Positions 1-12,894 are shown, counted from the first letter of the stretch. The stretch: 64,000 nucleotides of DNA from Melanocharis versteri (GCA_013397845.1 VZTG01009275.1:62001-126000); one strand, 5' to 3'. Numbers and translations: made by a program. Notes: generated from the letters alone by a model not told the origin.

Positions 1-3000
1 GGTTTTCTCAGTGCCAAGCTACTAAACGTGTAGACTGATTTCCTTAGAGCAAAGTCCTTCCCCGAAAACCTGGACAGAATGTCAGTCAAAATAGTTAATT
101 ACTAACCAAAAAAAATCCCAGTAATTGACTGCATGGATTTTAATTTTATGAGATAGTGTTATCCTTGTGAGAACTCTCCAAGCTGAGGCTGGAGAACAAT
201 GGCTCCCTGAACACAAAAGCAGTTCCCAAATCACAGCAGAGATGGTAAGGTTGAATTCGACCTCACTTGCTCCAATAAAAAATTCAGGTTATGTCCATAA
301 AAATGAGTGAGAAAGAGGTAACAAAAGGGGTGACAATGAGAAGAGAAGGGTCTTTTTGAGGGGAATTTGCAAAAAGCTACAGCTAAAACTACCTTGGGCC
401 TTTCATCAGCAATGCTCTCTAGGAGGTAAACAGTTTAGCAGACTGCTAGCTACAAAAAGTCACTACAAAAGCACCTCAAAAGTGGTTATTAGACACATTT
501 CTTGCATATTCTTTCTTCCCTGCCCAGCAGTAATTGGTCTCAAACAGGGAACAGTGACAATGCAAGACCTCCACGCTGGGTGACAGGTATTCCCACAAAG
601 AACAGCAGTGCCCATTGTCAACACTTTATCTCGAGTTTCACGTCTGGATTTTTTTCTAGAGGCCCTGCATTTATATAAGAATCACCAGGAGAGTGTTTTA
701 AAACTATTATTAAGGCTCAGAGTTGTGGGGGAAAGCTCTGAAGTGCAACACAGAATAAAAGCTGCGTTGCCAGTGCTCAAAGCCCAAAGATGGCTCAAAA
801 GGCCCCACCAGCTCCTTGCTGTGCATCACACTCAGTGTCACCTTCCTTTTCTCACAGACATTGTTTCAGAAGCGTTTAAAGGCTCGTGGCTTTGCCTAGG
901 TGTCCATAAAGCAAGCTCGGGTGCCCCTCAAAAGGTGCCTGTGGGGACCTCACCCAGAGGCTGGGCAAGCTGAAGCAGCAATTAGTAGAAGCAGCACAAT
1001 ATCTTCAGGTTTTTGCTAGTCCCAGCAACATGCAGCTTCGAAAGTGGGAGGTTGTTTATCCCTTCTTGGTTATGCTCTTTGGTTCAGCATGGGGTTTGAT
1101 TGTTTCCTTACCAATTTGACACACATCCATGAGTTAAAAATAGCAAACAAACAGTGCATCCATCTTTCCTGGCAAAAACTGCACATACAGAAAATTTGAA
1201 TCTCATGCAGTGATAGGCCAAGTCTACACCCTGTCCTCTGCTGGACTATGACTAATTTTGCCTGATTTGGTTTTTTTTTTTTCCTTTTTATTGCAAACAA
1301 ACTACTAAAACACACCCATATTTTACTACATAAGTGTCCCTTCATATTCAGTACAGCACACCCCAAATCCGTGGATAAAAGGCTCAGTAGATACTCACAG
1401 CATTGCCTCCACTGAGTGAAAAGCTAAACAACTAATAAATAAACAATTAATAAAAAATTCTCAGTGCTGATGTGACTGATATAGGGATGCTCTCTGCACT
1501 GAACAGTTTCTCCATCTGGAAGCTCACAGTAATAAAATTGATACCTATGCTACATGTCAGCAGCAACTGAAATGACATGAGGCTAACAAGTGGCAGGTTT
1601 GACTGCAGCTCAGTTACTTCATTAAAACAGCTGTTAATTGTAACTGAAAGGAGAATCCATTCTTTTGGCTGCTCACCAGAAGTGCTTCCCACAAAAGGGA
1701 AGAAGCAGCAGCTCTGCTCATCAGTTCAAAAGTTCATTTGAATGATGCACAGGAGAACACTAACACAAGGAAATGCAAAGGAAACCCTGCTTATAGCCAG
1801 TTCCACAACTGGATTCCATTAGGAAAAGACTGACATGACTATTTTAAACCCCTAAGAAAATTTTAAGCAGAAGAAGAACATCTTGAACAGATCACTTGAA
1901 ATTTTGTTCACAACTCTTCTGGCTCACGCTGCCGTCCTGGTGGCTTTGCAGTCCTATAGTTCATGTCACTATTCTCCTTTATGACTGAACTATATATTTG
2001 AGGTAGTAAAACAGGTAATAGCTCCCCTCTGTTGGCCACTGCAGAGTCTTTAGAGAGCTCCATATAACAGTTTACCACAGGATGCACGGTTTGGGCATGG
2101 CCACTTACTCAGGCAAGAGACTGAAGGCAGAGAGCCTCCCCACTGATGTCTCAGGATGCTCCCTTCTGCTTTGCCAGCATATCTAAATAAAAAGTTTTCA
2201 AGTTTTTGATGAAAACAACATACTTAGAAGAAGGACAAGGAAAAATCTCTAATGAAATCCCACTGAAACATTCAGGAAGGGACACTTTTTGACCAGAAGA
2301 TTTCAAAACACCAGTATCTACCTCAAACCTCCTGAAAATTACTGTGTTCTGCTGTAAATGATAACATAGAAAAAAGTCCTTCTTATTCATCCTCACATAT
2401 ACACAGAGGCTCTGAAGTGGAGGCAGAGATCTCACAGACAGGATTTGTTCCCTGATTCGTCTGACACATGCAGCAAAGCAGTTCCCCATGGAGGGAACAG
2501 AAGAGGTTGTAGAACAGGGCTACCAGAGGATGATCTCCACGTGCCAGCTCGGAGCAGTTTAGGAAAAAAGACACAGCTTTTCACGTAACTGCTCATACAC
2601 ACAACTACACTCAGCTAAATTTAAGCACACGTGAACAGCAGTTGAGTGCTCCAACCTTTCTCAAGCTGGACAGAGATTGCAGGAGAAAGAGTGAGTGACT
2701 CAATTACCCAAAGGCAGCTCTTGGCAGGGCTGAGCTTCCCATCAGAGGGATTAGACTGGCGGGAGAAAAGCAAGGAAAAACAAAATGAAAGGAAACGGAG
2801 ATGAAACAGGATTCTCCTATTGATTTGCACTGAAAGATGAATTACTTACTTATCACTGCAGTTGTAAATGAAAGCTGTGCCAAAAGGGTGTAACTTCTAA
2901 AGGAAAAACCAAATTAAATATATTTTCTTCCTTGCTTTGTGTGGAGAATGTGCATGACTTCAGAAAGTTACTGCAGCAAGAGCTGAAAAACAAATAAAAC

Positions 3001-4000
3001 AAAATAGATGTGTCCTGCACAGGACACACTTGAGTGTATGAGTACATTACACATTCAATACCCATGAGAGTGCATGACTCCAGCAGAGCTACAGCCAGAG
3101 CCACGCACTGCTCACACCTCAGGGCACAGCAGTATTTCCACACACAAGCAGGATTTCCAACAAAACCCAGCCAAGTTGGCACCTCAGAGTCCAGACTGTT
3201 GGCAGGTGCTGAACTCCTCCTCGCACAGAACAGCTGCCCTGGGAAGCTGCCAGCCTGATTCCCAGACGTGATCCAAGTGTGCAAGATCCTCACCCTGACC
3301 TCTGAAATCACAGACAGGCTCCTCTGTGGGTTACCAGAGAAGAGACCACAACTTCCACAGCATCCACGGGGCCAGTGCCAGGGGAGAATTCCCAGCTCTC
3401 CCCTCGACCTGCTGCTCACTCCAGCACTGCTGCTCTGCTCAGTCATTGCTCCTGCATGGCTTTTCATAAGTGCAGCCACACACTTTGGTGATCCTGAGTG
3501 TGACACATCAAACACATTGTACCCTCACAAATGACCTGAAACTGAGCTGGCTGTGGTGCCGAGGAGCCTTCCTGGGGCACAGAGAGAATGCCCAGCTGAG
3601 GTGGAATGCAGGGAGTCCCCTCTCCAAGAGAAAAGAAGTTTCTAAGCCAGAACTACAAGATAATGGACTTCAGAGCTGTGGGGTTTATGTTTGGAAAACC
3701 TGTCACTGGTGCAGGACTGAAACCTGCTTATCTTGGCCTTTCACATGGTGTCACTTGACAGGGCCTGCAGCACGTCTAAAGGGAAGGAGACGGAAGTGCA
3801 TCTAACTGTACTGAATTTATTTACTTTTTATTTATTTTTAAATAGTGGCAGGACTTACTCTCTTCAGCTCGTGAGCAGCCCCTGTAGAAGTGGATCAGTA
3901 CACAGGGCACAGCAGGTGGTAGAAAGTAAAATCCTTTACGAGGTTTGCCCACTCTGGCCAGAAATATATTTGTAAGTTGAAGAAATCATTATACTCCTGA
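1..4000. other. Unique non-coding DNA, no gene recognised
   Basis: No frame resembles a known protein. The longest open frame here (2853-3515, minus, 220 codons) has low-complexity, Cys/Ser-rich composition, no domain I recognise and no convincing splice edges, so I treat it as chance. A T-run lies at 1271-1282. The stretch from about 3030 to 3640 is somewhat GC-richer than its surroundings but is not CpG-rich. A CTCF-like motif at 2021-2040 is listed separately. Confidence 0.6.
2021..2040 (-). promoter_or_regulatory. CTCF-like motif
   Basis: The plus strand reads gctcccctctgttggccact. Its core CCCTCTGTTGGCC differs at two of thirteen positions from the CCCCCTGCTGGCC form of the vertebrate CTCF core, which places the site on the minus strand in the usual orientation. 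CTCF sites anchor chromatin loops and insulators. This is a single motif judged by eye, so occupancy is unknown. Confidence 0.3.
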
Positions 4001-4025
4001 GAGTCCTTGGGTAGGAAATGAGTTT

Positions 4026-4045
4026 ATCATTTGCTAGCAAATGAT
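4026..4045. repeat. Perfect 20-bp palindrome
   Basis: The sequence atcatttgctagcaaatgat is identical to its own reverse complement over all 20 bases with no spacer. Symmetry stops at the next base on each side. The half-site TCATTTGC recurs in a second inverted repeat at 21389-21411. It could be a dimer-binding site or chance; the sequence alone does not decide. Confidence 0.9.
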
Positions 4046-4189
4046 TTTGACCTTTCTGGCAAAGGTTAGAGGACAAAGATATATTAACTGGAGTAATTTA
4101 AGTCAAGTATAAAGTAACTAAGAGTTACATGGCCTTGGGGAAGAGTCTGGAGTCTTAGTTGCAGGAGATGTTTCAGCATTTGGTGGAGT

Positions 4190-4320
4190 TTACTACTTTA
4201 AGAATAAAATTATCATCATAAATTTCTGGGGTTTTCCCTGGATGGGACCGTGACAGTTTAAATCTCTGAATAAAGTTTATTGCCCACTTCATCTGTCACT
4301 TGATACCCGAACCACAACAC
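4190..4320 (+). mobile_element. Possible 3' end of a retroviral LTR
   Basis: This stretch has features of the R/U5 end of an endogenous retrovirus LTR: an AATAAA-type polyadenylation signal (around 4270, aataaagtttattgcc), followed within about 50 bases by a segment ending in CAACA, a typical LTR terminus. I found no 5' LTR boundary, primer-binding site, coding remnant or target-site duplication. It may be an old solo LTR, or a chance polyadenylation signal in unique DNA. Confidence 0.2.
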
Positions 4321-4340
4321 TGTGCCAGGCCCCCAGGGTT

Positions 4341-7100
4341 GTGCTGGCAGCTCTAATGGGGCTCATCTTTGGGATCACAGAGCCAGCACTCCCACTCCAC
4401 TACCGAGGTGAGAACTCACCTCCTCAGCTGGCTGCAGATAGAAATATTTTAACAGATTCCTCAGTTTCCCCTTGTAATCTAAGACTTGTTACAACAAGCA
4501 GGAGCTCCCACAATGGCCTCCTGCCACCTCCATGTCCCACTGCACAAGCAGCACATGAACAACAGCAAGGTTTTCCCAAAAAACCCTTTTTTTAACAAAA
4601 TCCCCCCTGAAACAGCCTCGCTACAAACCCTTTACAAGATCTAAGCTCCTCACTTTTCTGTCTTTCCTTCTGCTCCCACATAATTCTAGGTGCATTAGGA
4701 AACATATGCAACTGGATTTCTACCTGACTTCTCCAATAGATAAGGTCTGGACAGATCAGAAGCTGTTATTACCCAGAATGATCAAAAATTGGCTTCTTAA
4801 TTTTATTGTTTTGCTATGATATAAGACTACTTCTATCGAAACACACTTTACTATAATACCCAAGATAAGAGCTTGCTGAAGCAATACCTAAATTAATACC
4901 TAAGTTCATCACCTTAAACAGTATATCATTGCTTTCTCAAAATCTCCAACGGAAAGCAAAAATCCCCGTTGTGCCCAGATGCCTTGAACTTTGCTAATTC
5001 TTCGTGTGCTACCCAGATTATTGCTCCTGATGTCAGATGTGCATGTGTGGTCCTCTGCTCTCACTCTGCAACATAATGAGAACCAGTTTATCTCGTATCA
5101 GCTTCTAGAAGACCTCAGCAATCTGAGATTACCCACAATGTACTCTATTTTCTGAGCTAAATTAATAATTAGGGGGAAAAAAATAACATGAGAGATGCAA
5201 ATTACTGAAAAACAACCAGTTGGGAAATCAGTCCAGGATAAAACACTGATATTTGAAGGCAATGCACAGAACAGCTCAATGTTCAGTCCTGCTAACACGG
5301 CTTTAGAGGGTTATCTAGAAATAGGAAAGGCAGAAGCTTGGGAATATGATGACTCAACTCTTACCCAAAATATCAGCTAGCCAAGCCAGGGACAGACATT
5401 TCTCCCTAATGCTGAGAAAAGGCACCCCAGGGAAGGAGGTTAGGTGGTGATATTTTAAAAGGGGCCTAAATTCTCCCATAGTTTTCAGCTGAATGATTTT
5501 ATTTTCAGGCTACACTCCCAGCCTTGTAACCAACATAACGAGGACATTTACACAGAATATGGAAAATCCATCCATTCTCTATTTCACAGCAGGGATTTAA
5601 AACAAATCTTCCCTTTTCCAGGAAGCACTTTCCCATGGAACAGGAGGGTGTCCCAAGGCTGTGCTGTGCAAGCCACCGAGCACATCCTCTTAGTGAGCAT
5701 GAATGCCTCTAGAAAAGCCCCAAAAAGTGACTTCTTCGGCCACCACTCTGCAGCCCAGGGAGCAGGAAAGCAAACTCCAGGGCCTCTTTTCCAAGCCTCT
5801 CTGCCAGGAGCTCATCCAGTTCGTAGCACAGACCAACAGGGGCTGAGCTGGCAGGGGAAGGAAAGTCTCCCTGGCCTGATTAGAGCATCTACTTAACAGG
5901 CAGGACACCGAGGTTCTGCTTCATGAATATTCAAGTTCTTTAGACAAACTGAAAGGGCACTAATGAGAGACTGAGAACAGCCCTGCAGCCTCTGCCATGG
6001 TGGCTTGAACACTGGCTGCTGAGGTCCTTTGGGGTAGGATTTTGTCCTATCTTCAGCAAAGGCCATCACCCTGAAGTGCAGTCTGAGGAGCACCTTCACT
6101 GCTCCCCATCTCCCTCCCTCACATTTCTGTATAAATCCAGCTCTTTATTTCCTTTGCCACTCTGATGTTAAAGACACGTCTAAAAATGGGAATGAATTTT
6201 TTCCAGACTACATCAAGGATGTGGTCCAAATTAATTTTGGCTGTGAGGGGTTTTTTTATCTTAATTAAAAGAAGTATTTGTTAAAATCCAGACAAAAATT
6301 TTCCTTTCCAGCTATAAAAGAGATTCACATGGCAATAGCTCAGACTTCCTGAGACAACAGACAAAAAGGAGGAAAAGAAAAATGCTTTAATAACAGTAGC
6401 AATATTTACAGTTTAAAACTACTTTTTGGTCTTAGTGTTATTCACGTTTTGTCTCAGAGAGTGAAACTGATGCACCATTCAGTAACTCACACTGAAGCCC
6501 ACAGCAGAACACAGCCATGACTCAAACACTGTAGATCATGCTGCCCTTAACACCATTTGTCAGTGCTCAAACAATTTTCTGTAGTCAAACATGAGATGAA
6601 GCACAAACTACATTTCATAAGATACTATCATCACTCTTTTGATGGCTCACAGAATAAAACCTCCTGGGTTTTTTTTCCTATAACAAAGCAACTGTTCCTC
6701 AGAACCATGTGTTATTTCACATTTCTAATCTAAAGAAAACTCCAGTTTGTATTCAATGAAAGTCCAAGTGGGAAAATGAAGGGTTTCCAAGAACTGCATC
6801 CAGATCTTGCCATACATTTCTCTGCTCTGGGCTACTTCAGCATTTTCTAGTGGCCCTTGCTGTTCCTCTATTCATCTGAAAATTCAAGAGAGGTGTGCAT
6901 TGAAAGATTGGGTCCTGATGTTACCAAGGCCCCAATTTTCACTTTTTGAAAGTAACATGAGTGTGGAAAAAAAGAGAAAACACAGGTAGCATCTTTCCCT
7001 GTGATCTCTGCAGCAGCTACAACAATCACATCCACACCAACAGCTGCCTCCAATGGCTTCCACCTTCCCCCAGAAATCATGAGCCCATTGTAAATACCTA
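4341..7100. other. Unique non-coding DNA, no gene recognised
   Basis: Only short unrelated open frames occur. The segment around 5640-5890 is GC-richer and has overlapping open frames on both strands, the pattern expected from composition rather than coding. The rest is AT-rich with scattered A and T runs. No repeat family is recognised. Confidence 0.6.
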
Positions 7101-7118
7101 GAATTTAGAATGTATTTT

Positions 7119-7385
7119 TGAATTGTAGAGTGGTTTGGGCTGGAAAGGACTTTTAAAGACCATCCAGTTCCACCCCCTGCCATGGGCAGGGACATCTTCC
7201 ACTACCCCAGGCTGCTCCAAGCCCTGTCCAGCCTGGCCTTGGACACTTCCAACGGTGGCAGAGACACAGCGTCTCTGGGCAACCTGTGCCAGGGCCTCAC
7301 CACCCTCACAGTAAAAAATTTCTTCCCATTATCCAGTTGCAACTTACTCCCATCAGTTTGAAGCCTCTCCCCTCGTCTTGCCACA
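7119..7385 (-). mobile_element. CR1 non-LTR retrotransposon fragment (3' end)
   Basis: On the plus strand this begins gagtggtttgggctggaaag, then continues with the recognisable blocks ccatgggcagggacatcttc, cagcctggccttggacact and caacctgtgccagggcctca. These are the reverse complement of the 3' portion of avian CR1, so the copy lies on the minus strand with its 3' end at about 7119. Like most CR1 copies it is truncated at its 5' end and holds only 3' sequence, with no reverse transcriptase. The 8-bp tail repeat is decayed here, suggesting an older insertion than the copy at 14627-14912. The open frame at 7202-7384 is just translated CR1. Confidence 0.93.
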
Positions 7386-7574
7386 AGGAAGGGCTTTAGA
7401 GCGATGAGCGGTTCCCCGGCTCCTGGCGGGAGGGAAATCCCAGAGAATGAGGAAAGACACAGGCTGAGATCTCTGCTTTAAAGGCAGGGGAAGGCAGGAG
7501 CCAGGTAATTCAGCCACAGCACCAAACTAACAACCTGCCAGGAATTCAAAATCCTGTTCCAGTTGGGAACACAC

Positions 7575-7731
7575 CTTTTTCAGCCCTTCGCTGACCACCC
7601 TTCACTTCCAACCAGCCATCGGGATGCAAACTCAGGATTCGCTTCCCGGCTTGGTCATAACGACCCTGCTGCAACTTGCTGACGATTCCCCCAGGAATTG
7701 TCACAATCCGAAGGAGCTGAGCTGCCCTCTC
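7575..7731 (-). other. Candidate exon or exon-derived relic, unknown protein
   Basis: A minus-strand open frame (part of an open stretch from 7818 to 7546) has unusually protein-like content, including LLRIVTIPGGIVSKLQQ and DQAGKRILSLHPDGWLEV. It is preceded by an acceptor-like ccctgctcccag ending at 7732 and followed by a donor-like G|GTGTGT after 7575, which would define a 157-nt exon. CpG dinucleotides are more frequent than in the surrounding DNA. I do not recognise the protein family. The neighbouring exon-like piece at 7873-7981 would lie 5' on the same strand but ends in a stop, so the two do not join simply. Alternatives are a decayed pseudogene, an unrecognised transposon fragment or chance. 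Confidence 0.25.
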
Positions 7732-7872
7732 CTGGGAGCAGGGGAGGCAGCAGGGCAGCCTCCCACAGCCAAACACATCATTAGCAGGTGGGGAAAGCTG
7801 GTGGAATGGGAAATTCATGCATCGGGCAGCCTCCTCCAGATGAACTGCCCGGCTTTCCCATTTACAGTTCCA

Positions 7873-7981
7873 CTAAAATTGGACTACGGCGTTCGGATTC
7901 AGCTTCAGCAGCATTTCTTCCACAGGCTTCAGAAAGAGGTCATTTTGCATCAATTTCTTCACAGCTTTTCCAGATAGGAAC
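7873..7981 (-). other. Candidate terminal coding exon, unknown protein
   Basis: Read on the minus strand from 7981, the frame gives 35 residues ending in a TAG stop at 7873-7875. It includes GKAVKKLMQNDLFLKPVEEM and then LLKLNPNAVVQF, which looks like an amphipathic helical C-terminus. A plausible splice acceptor precedes it: a branch-point-like cctaac and then aatccgtgtag, immediately before 7981. The other two minus-strand frames are interrupted. I cannot name the protein. No upstream exon of the same gene is evident on the minus strand toward higher coordinates, and no AATAAA was seen between the stop and the CR1 copy, so this may be a pseudogene fragment. Confidence 0.25.
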
Positions 7982-10900
7982 CTACACGGATTGTTAGGTT
8001 AAATCAATAGGGCAAAGATTAAGTGAATGCTGTGTCAGAGCAAGAGCTTACAGAGCAGTTTAACAGGACTGACAAAACACAGCCTGAGCAGGTACCTGGT
8101 GCTGCTCATGGCAGAAGTGTGTTTGCACTTAGGATTTCCCCAAATCTCCTGTTAATTTACGAGAAAGAAAAAGGATTCCTGATCTGTGCGTGGTGAAGGG
8201 ACGGAAATCAGCCTGCAGCTGTAACCCAAAACACAGGGAAACCCTGAGCTCGTTGAAAACAGAAAGAGTTTTCATTGCTACGTGTTTTTATTACACCAGA
8301 CTTGAAGCAGAGAACTTGGAGCTGGGGGACAGATTAGTGACAATATAATAATATAACTTTAGCAACATCAGCCAGCCCTTCCAGATCCCTGCTCCCCTTT
8401 TGGGAGACACTAAAAAGTGAGGAGTTAGCTCAAAAACACTGTAGCATAAAAAAAAAAACCAGTTTGGGGTTTTTTTTCCTGAATACACCTATGTGATGTT
8501 TTTAAGTAGTGGTAAAAAGCTGGGATTTCCAGGAACATTTCTCCACTAAGCTGTCAACAGAAATCACAAGGTGGATGATTTCTGCAGTTTAAAGAGTGGG
8601 AAATGGCAGCCAGTATGCTAATTAGGAAGAGTTCTAGGAAAAACATCTAAAGCAAAGTCCACCAGGAATAAGATGGGTATATGCTTTTAAGATTTAAAAA
8701 AGTATTTAAATTGCCTACTATGACCTCTGATGGTTTTGTTTCTTAGGGGGATTTTTTGTTTGGTTTTAAAAGAAAGTTACTTTTCTCTAATAACTTCTTC
8801 TGCAGGCATTTAGGATAAGGATGATCAGGTGAGTCACTTCATGAATATTCCTGCATCCATATGGCATGTACAGGAAATCCATTAGAATTAATATTTCTTT
8901 ACATGATTATTTATTCGAGTAAGCCCTTGCCTCAAAGTGCTGGTGTTGTTCTCTTAACGTAATAATTCTGATAAATGTCTCTTTCCTTCAATGCCCCATA
9001 AGCCAGGAACATAGTGCTGCTGTGTGAAGACCCATTACTCTGGCTCATTGCAAAGAAAACACCACACTTTGGAGCACGGTTCCCTCAGAAACAGATGCCT
9101 CTCTACATTCTAGGAGCTGCAGAAGCCATTTTTAAGTAAAGGGGGAAAAAATATCAGCTATCACTTGCAATTATTAAAAATTAATTTGTTTCTGGCTGCT
9201 TATTGCTGCCATGTATGTTTGGACATCGTGCCATTCATTTCCTGACTAACCACAGCTGCTTCCAGACTTCCAGTCTGCCCGGGGTCTTTGACAGAGCACC
9301 TAATGAGATACACACATAATTACAGAGTATTTTGCATGTAACTGGATACAAGAGCTAGATCCTCACCTAGATTCAAGCCAAAGTCACTCTGCTGGGCACA
9401 ACTCAGCTGAGAAAATTGCTGAGGATCTCCAGTACAACTTTCCCATTTTTGTCTGATTCCACTTGAATTAATTTCTATGAAGAGAAATCAGTTTGGTTTT
9501 TTTTTATTGTGGCTTGTTCAGACTCAGGTTCACCAAAGACTCCAGACAAATGGGCTTGGAATGGGTTTGGAAAGGTGTGAGTAGGCTCTACTCTTCGTGT
9601 TTAGTTTGTGGGTATCATTTTTCTCAAGAACTCCCTCTAAGCTGTGGGAGGGAGCCCAATGAACCCCACATGGAGAGCCTGATCTTGCCAGGACCAGCAG
9701 CTCTAGCAGACACAGGTCACACAGGACCGAGGAACCACAGCAGTTTCTGAGCTTTTCCTTTCATCTTCTCTTCCCTCCTTCTCCTCCCCAGCTGGCACCC
9801 TCCCTTAACTGGCCAGTTCTGGGCCCTAAGGAGGGGAAGGGATAGACAAAAAGGCACAGAGCTGGCAGCAGAAGCAGAAATGGCAAAAGAACCTGAAGAC
9901 CATAAAGCCTCAAAGAAAACAGGATCTTATCCTGCCTGCCACCAGCAGACGGGATGCAGTGCTGCTCACAGGAGAGAGAAGGAGAACCAGAATAATAGTT
10001 ATTCTCTGGACTTCAGGAAAGTAGATAAACCTGTCTCCTCCTCATCTTGCCCAAAACAGACCCGGTGGCCAGGAAGGCTTTCAAGGAGCAAAGCACTAGC
10101 AGCAGGTGGTGCCATCTGTCCTACTCTAATTCCTTGCTCAAACAATTTATGTCCCAGTCAGTGAGGAAGGTAAAAAAACAACAACAAAAACCCAACCCCA
10201 ACTGCCAAATAGCCAGGGAGTGGGAGAATGGAAGGCAAGGAGACAGGAGGCTAATTTTAGCTGAATAACATGAAATAAAAATAGTGCGAGTAATAATAAA
10301 GAACAATGAAAATGTGATTGCTAAATGACGCCTTCTCTCCATGGTCTGCTCTCTTGCACCTGTGCCTGAAGATGAATGGTTAGACAGAAAATCAAACCAC
10401 AGCATGGTTTTCCCCTGAGCTGAAATGCAAAGGCCAGGGCAGTCTGGGAGAGGCTGCAGCACATCCTGCCCTGCTGTGCATTGCTGCTGTCACTGTCCAG
10501 CCCGAGTTTCCCAGGTGCCACCTCTGTGAAGTGGGCAGACACTGCCTGGCACATCCTCCCTCTGTCACCTGGGCTGAGGCACAGCAGCCAGGTTTGCATC
10601 AGTTCCGTCAGTGTTGCTTTAGCTCTGGGCAATGTAAGGGATTTTCCTGTCAAATCTGCCTTACGTGTCACAGACTATCCTTTCCAATCTCTATTTTAAT
10701 ATGCAACCATGTATTAAGCTCCCTGGAAAATGCTGAACAATAAATATCAGCTCTGCACTATAAGCAAGACCCTGTTGCAACCTCAGCAAAATTATCCAAG
10801 AGCTCTTTGGTTGCACAGTGCATGTAGCAGCAGAGAGGCAATTTCTTCCACTTGGACTAAATCAGCTTGAAAGAAATAATGGTTCATTCTCCTGAGCTCA

Positions 10901-12340
10901 GGACTAAATTTTGAAGCAGATATCAAAACAAACACTTACATACAAGGTAAATTTCATGTTATAACAAAGCAGCAATCCCCCCCTTCAATTTAGGAACTGC
11001 AAGAGTAAGAACTCAGTTATGAGAAAAATAAAGGGATTCACTTCTGAAAGAGAAGGAAGAAATGACAGAAACTATTGGGCACAGTTTAAATGAGTTTTAT
11101 TTTGAAGCCCTTCAGAATTTAGACCTTGGATGAGTACCTTACTGAGGCAAATAAAGCATTTGCTGGCACCATGAGGAGAAACCTCCTACCTCAACAACTG
11201 AAACAGGGTTTGATTTCATCTCCCCAAAGTTGCAATGAATAATACTCTTTCTAGGTCTGGGTTTCCCCTGACAATGATTGTGCCTGACATGCTCACGTGG
11301 CAGACATTCTGCACAGATTGCATCTTGCACAGGTTGAGTTCAGAGGAACCAAGGATGTCACTGCACCTCCCAGACTTGGCCAGAGAAGCCTTGACCCAGG
11401 AGATGCCATTTCATACAGGGTATGTATCGAGATAAAAGTAAGAGAGAAAGGGCAGTCCAGGGTTGGGGGAGGAAGGATGGAGAAGTTCATTCCCCTTCTG
11501 TGCCATATACTTCCTAAAAGTGATGCCTGAGCACACTAGAAAAGCAGCTACTTTGCAAGTGGAAATAATGAAGAAAAGGACTAAACCAGCAGTTTCTGAC
11601 TGGTGAGGAAGGAAAAGACCCCTAGACCAGAAGGAATTCTACACACCAAACCAGTGTAGTTCCTGAAACAGCTCCACAACAGGAATTTATTCCAGAGATT
11701 AACTCAGTTCCTGGTTTTAATTTTCACATAGCACCACAGACACCCTTTATCCACCCTCTGGGTATCCCTTCTCCAGAAACAAAAAACATTTACCAAAAGC
11801 ACAGCCTGGGGCTTGCTACCCTTCCAACTCCACTTCCCACAGGCACACCCAGCTTTTGGACTTGCATGGCCACTGCCAACTTTGCAGAAGAAAGGAAACA
11901 TTTCCCAAAGCTTTACCCTTCACACTCAGCACAAGAACGACACCTTTTTCAAACAGACCTCCAATATTTGGCACAACAATTTTTCTCCGGCCAAGATGTC
12001 ACGTTCAGTTTATAGAGGGTGACAGCACAAGCAAAAGTCATAGAATTCCACAGAGATGCCCACCACTGTCCTGAGGGTCCTCCTGTGCTGCTGTGGGACA
12101 GATGGAGCACGGATGAAGGAACAAGGGGATATTGTACACAAGTTTTCCAATCCTCAGCTGGCCATACCACAAAACTCCTGAGGTGTCTGACCAGGGTATG
12201 ATGGTGACAAGTCTCAGGAGCCTTCATGTTTGCTATTCCTCACTCTTCCTTCCTGACATCCATGGCAATTCTCAGCCCAAAGCAGCTCTGACACCTTCTA
12301 ACGGAGCAGGAACATAATGCAGACCCTCCTCTTATCACAA

Positions 12341-12375
12341 GCTGGGCTTAACCCAGCAGCTGGGCTTAACCCAGC
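12341..12375. repeat. Tandemly duplicated hairpin, 18-bp period
   Basis: The 17-base unit gctgggcttaacccagc occurs twice, at 12341-12357 and 12359-12375, separated by one base. Each unit is itself an inverted repeat with six-base arms GCTGGG/CCCAGC around a five-base loop. The two copies are identical, which points to a recent slippage duplication of a small hairpin. No function is implied by the sequence alone. Confidence 0.95.
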
Positions 12376-12841
12376 AGCCCTCGTTCACTGGGGGATGCTC
12401 TGCTCCCCACGTCACCACAGAGCTGCAGCTCTCAGCATTTTCACCAAGACACACAGGGATGGGATTTGTGTGCTGCCTGTGAGGGAGTCCTGAGCACCAA
12501 CACCTCCTATTCTCTCTCCTTCCCCTACGAGTTCACAGCTCAGCAGCAAAGGAGGGAAAAAGGAAGCACCAGTCACCAGGAACCAAGCACATCTTACTTC
12601 CAGGCACTGAAAGACACGAATAATAATAAGCATAAAGACATTCTCTGTTCCATCTGTATTGCAAGCACCGGAGTATGAAAGCTTCAGACCTCCTTTGAAA
12701 GAGTCCTCAGGCAAAAAGAAGTGACCCAACCCAAGGCTGTTCTATTCATCAGTGGCGAAGCCATGAAAAGACAACATTTGCCTTTCTGCTGTAATTTTGA
12801 AGTCTGTTTACTTGTAACCTTAAAAGGAAGTGAATTACCTC

Positions 12842-12894
12842 AAAAAAAAAACTGAAACAAAAAAAACCAAAAAAACAAAAAGAAAAAGAAGGAT
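12842..12894. repeat. A-rich low-complexity tract
   Basis: Runs of seven to nine A are interrupted by single C or G residues over about 50 bases. It could be a decayed poly(A), but no element or processed transcript is recognisable beside it. Confidence 0.85.

Noticed and set aside
2853..3515. 220-codon minus-strand open frame
   Set aside because: No recognisable domain, Cys/Ser-rich composition, overlapping open frames on the other strand and no splice context.
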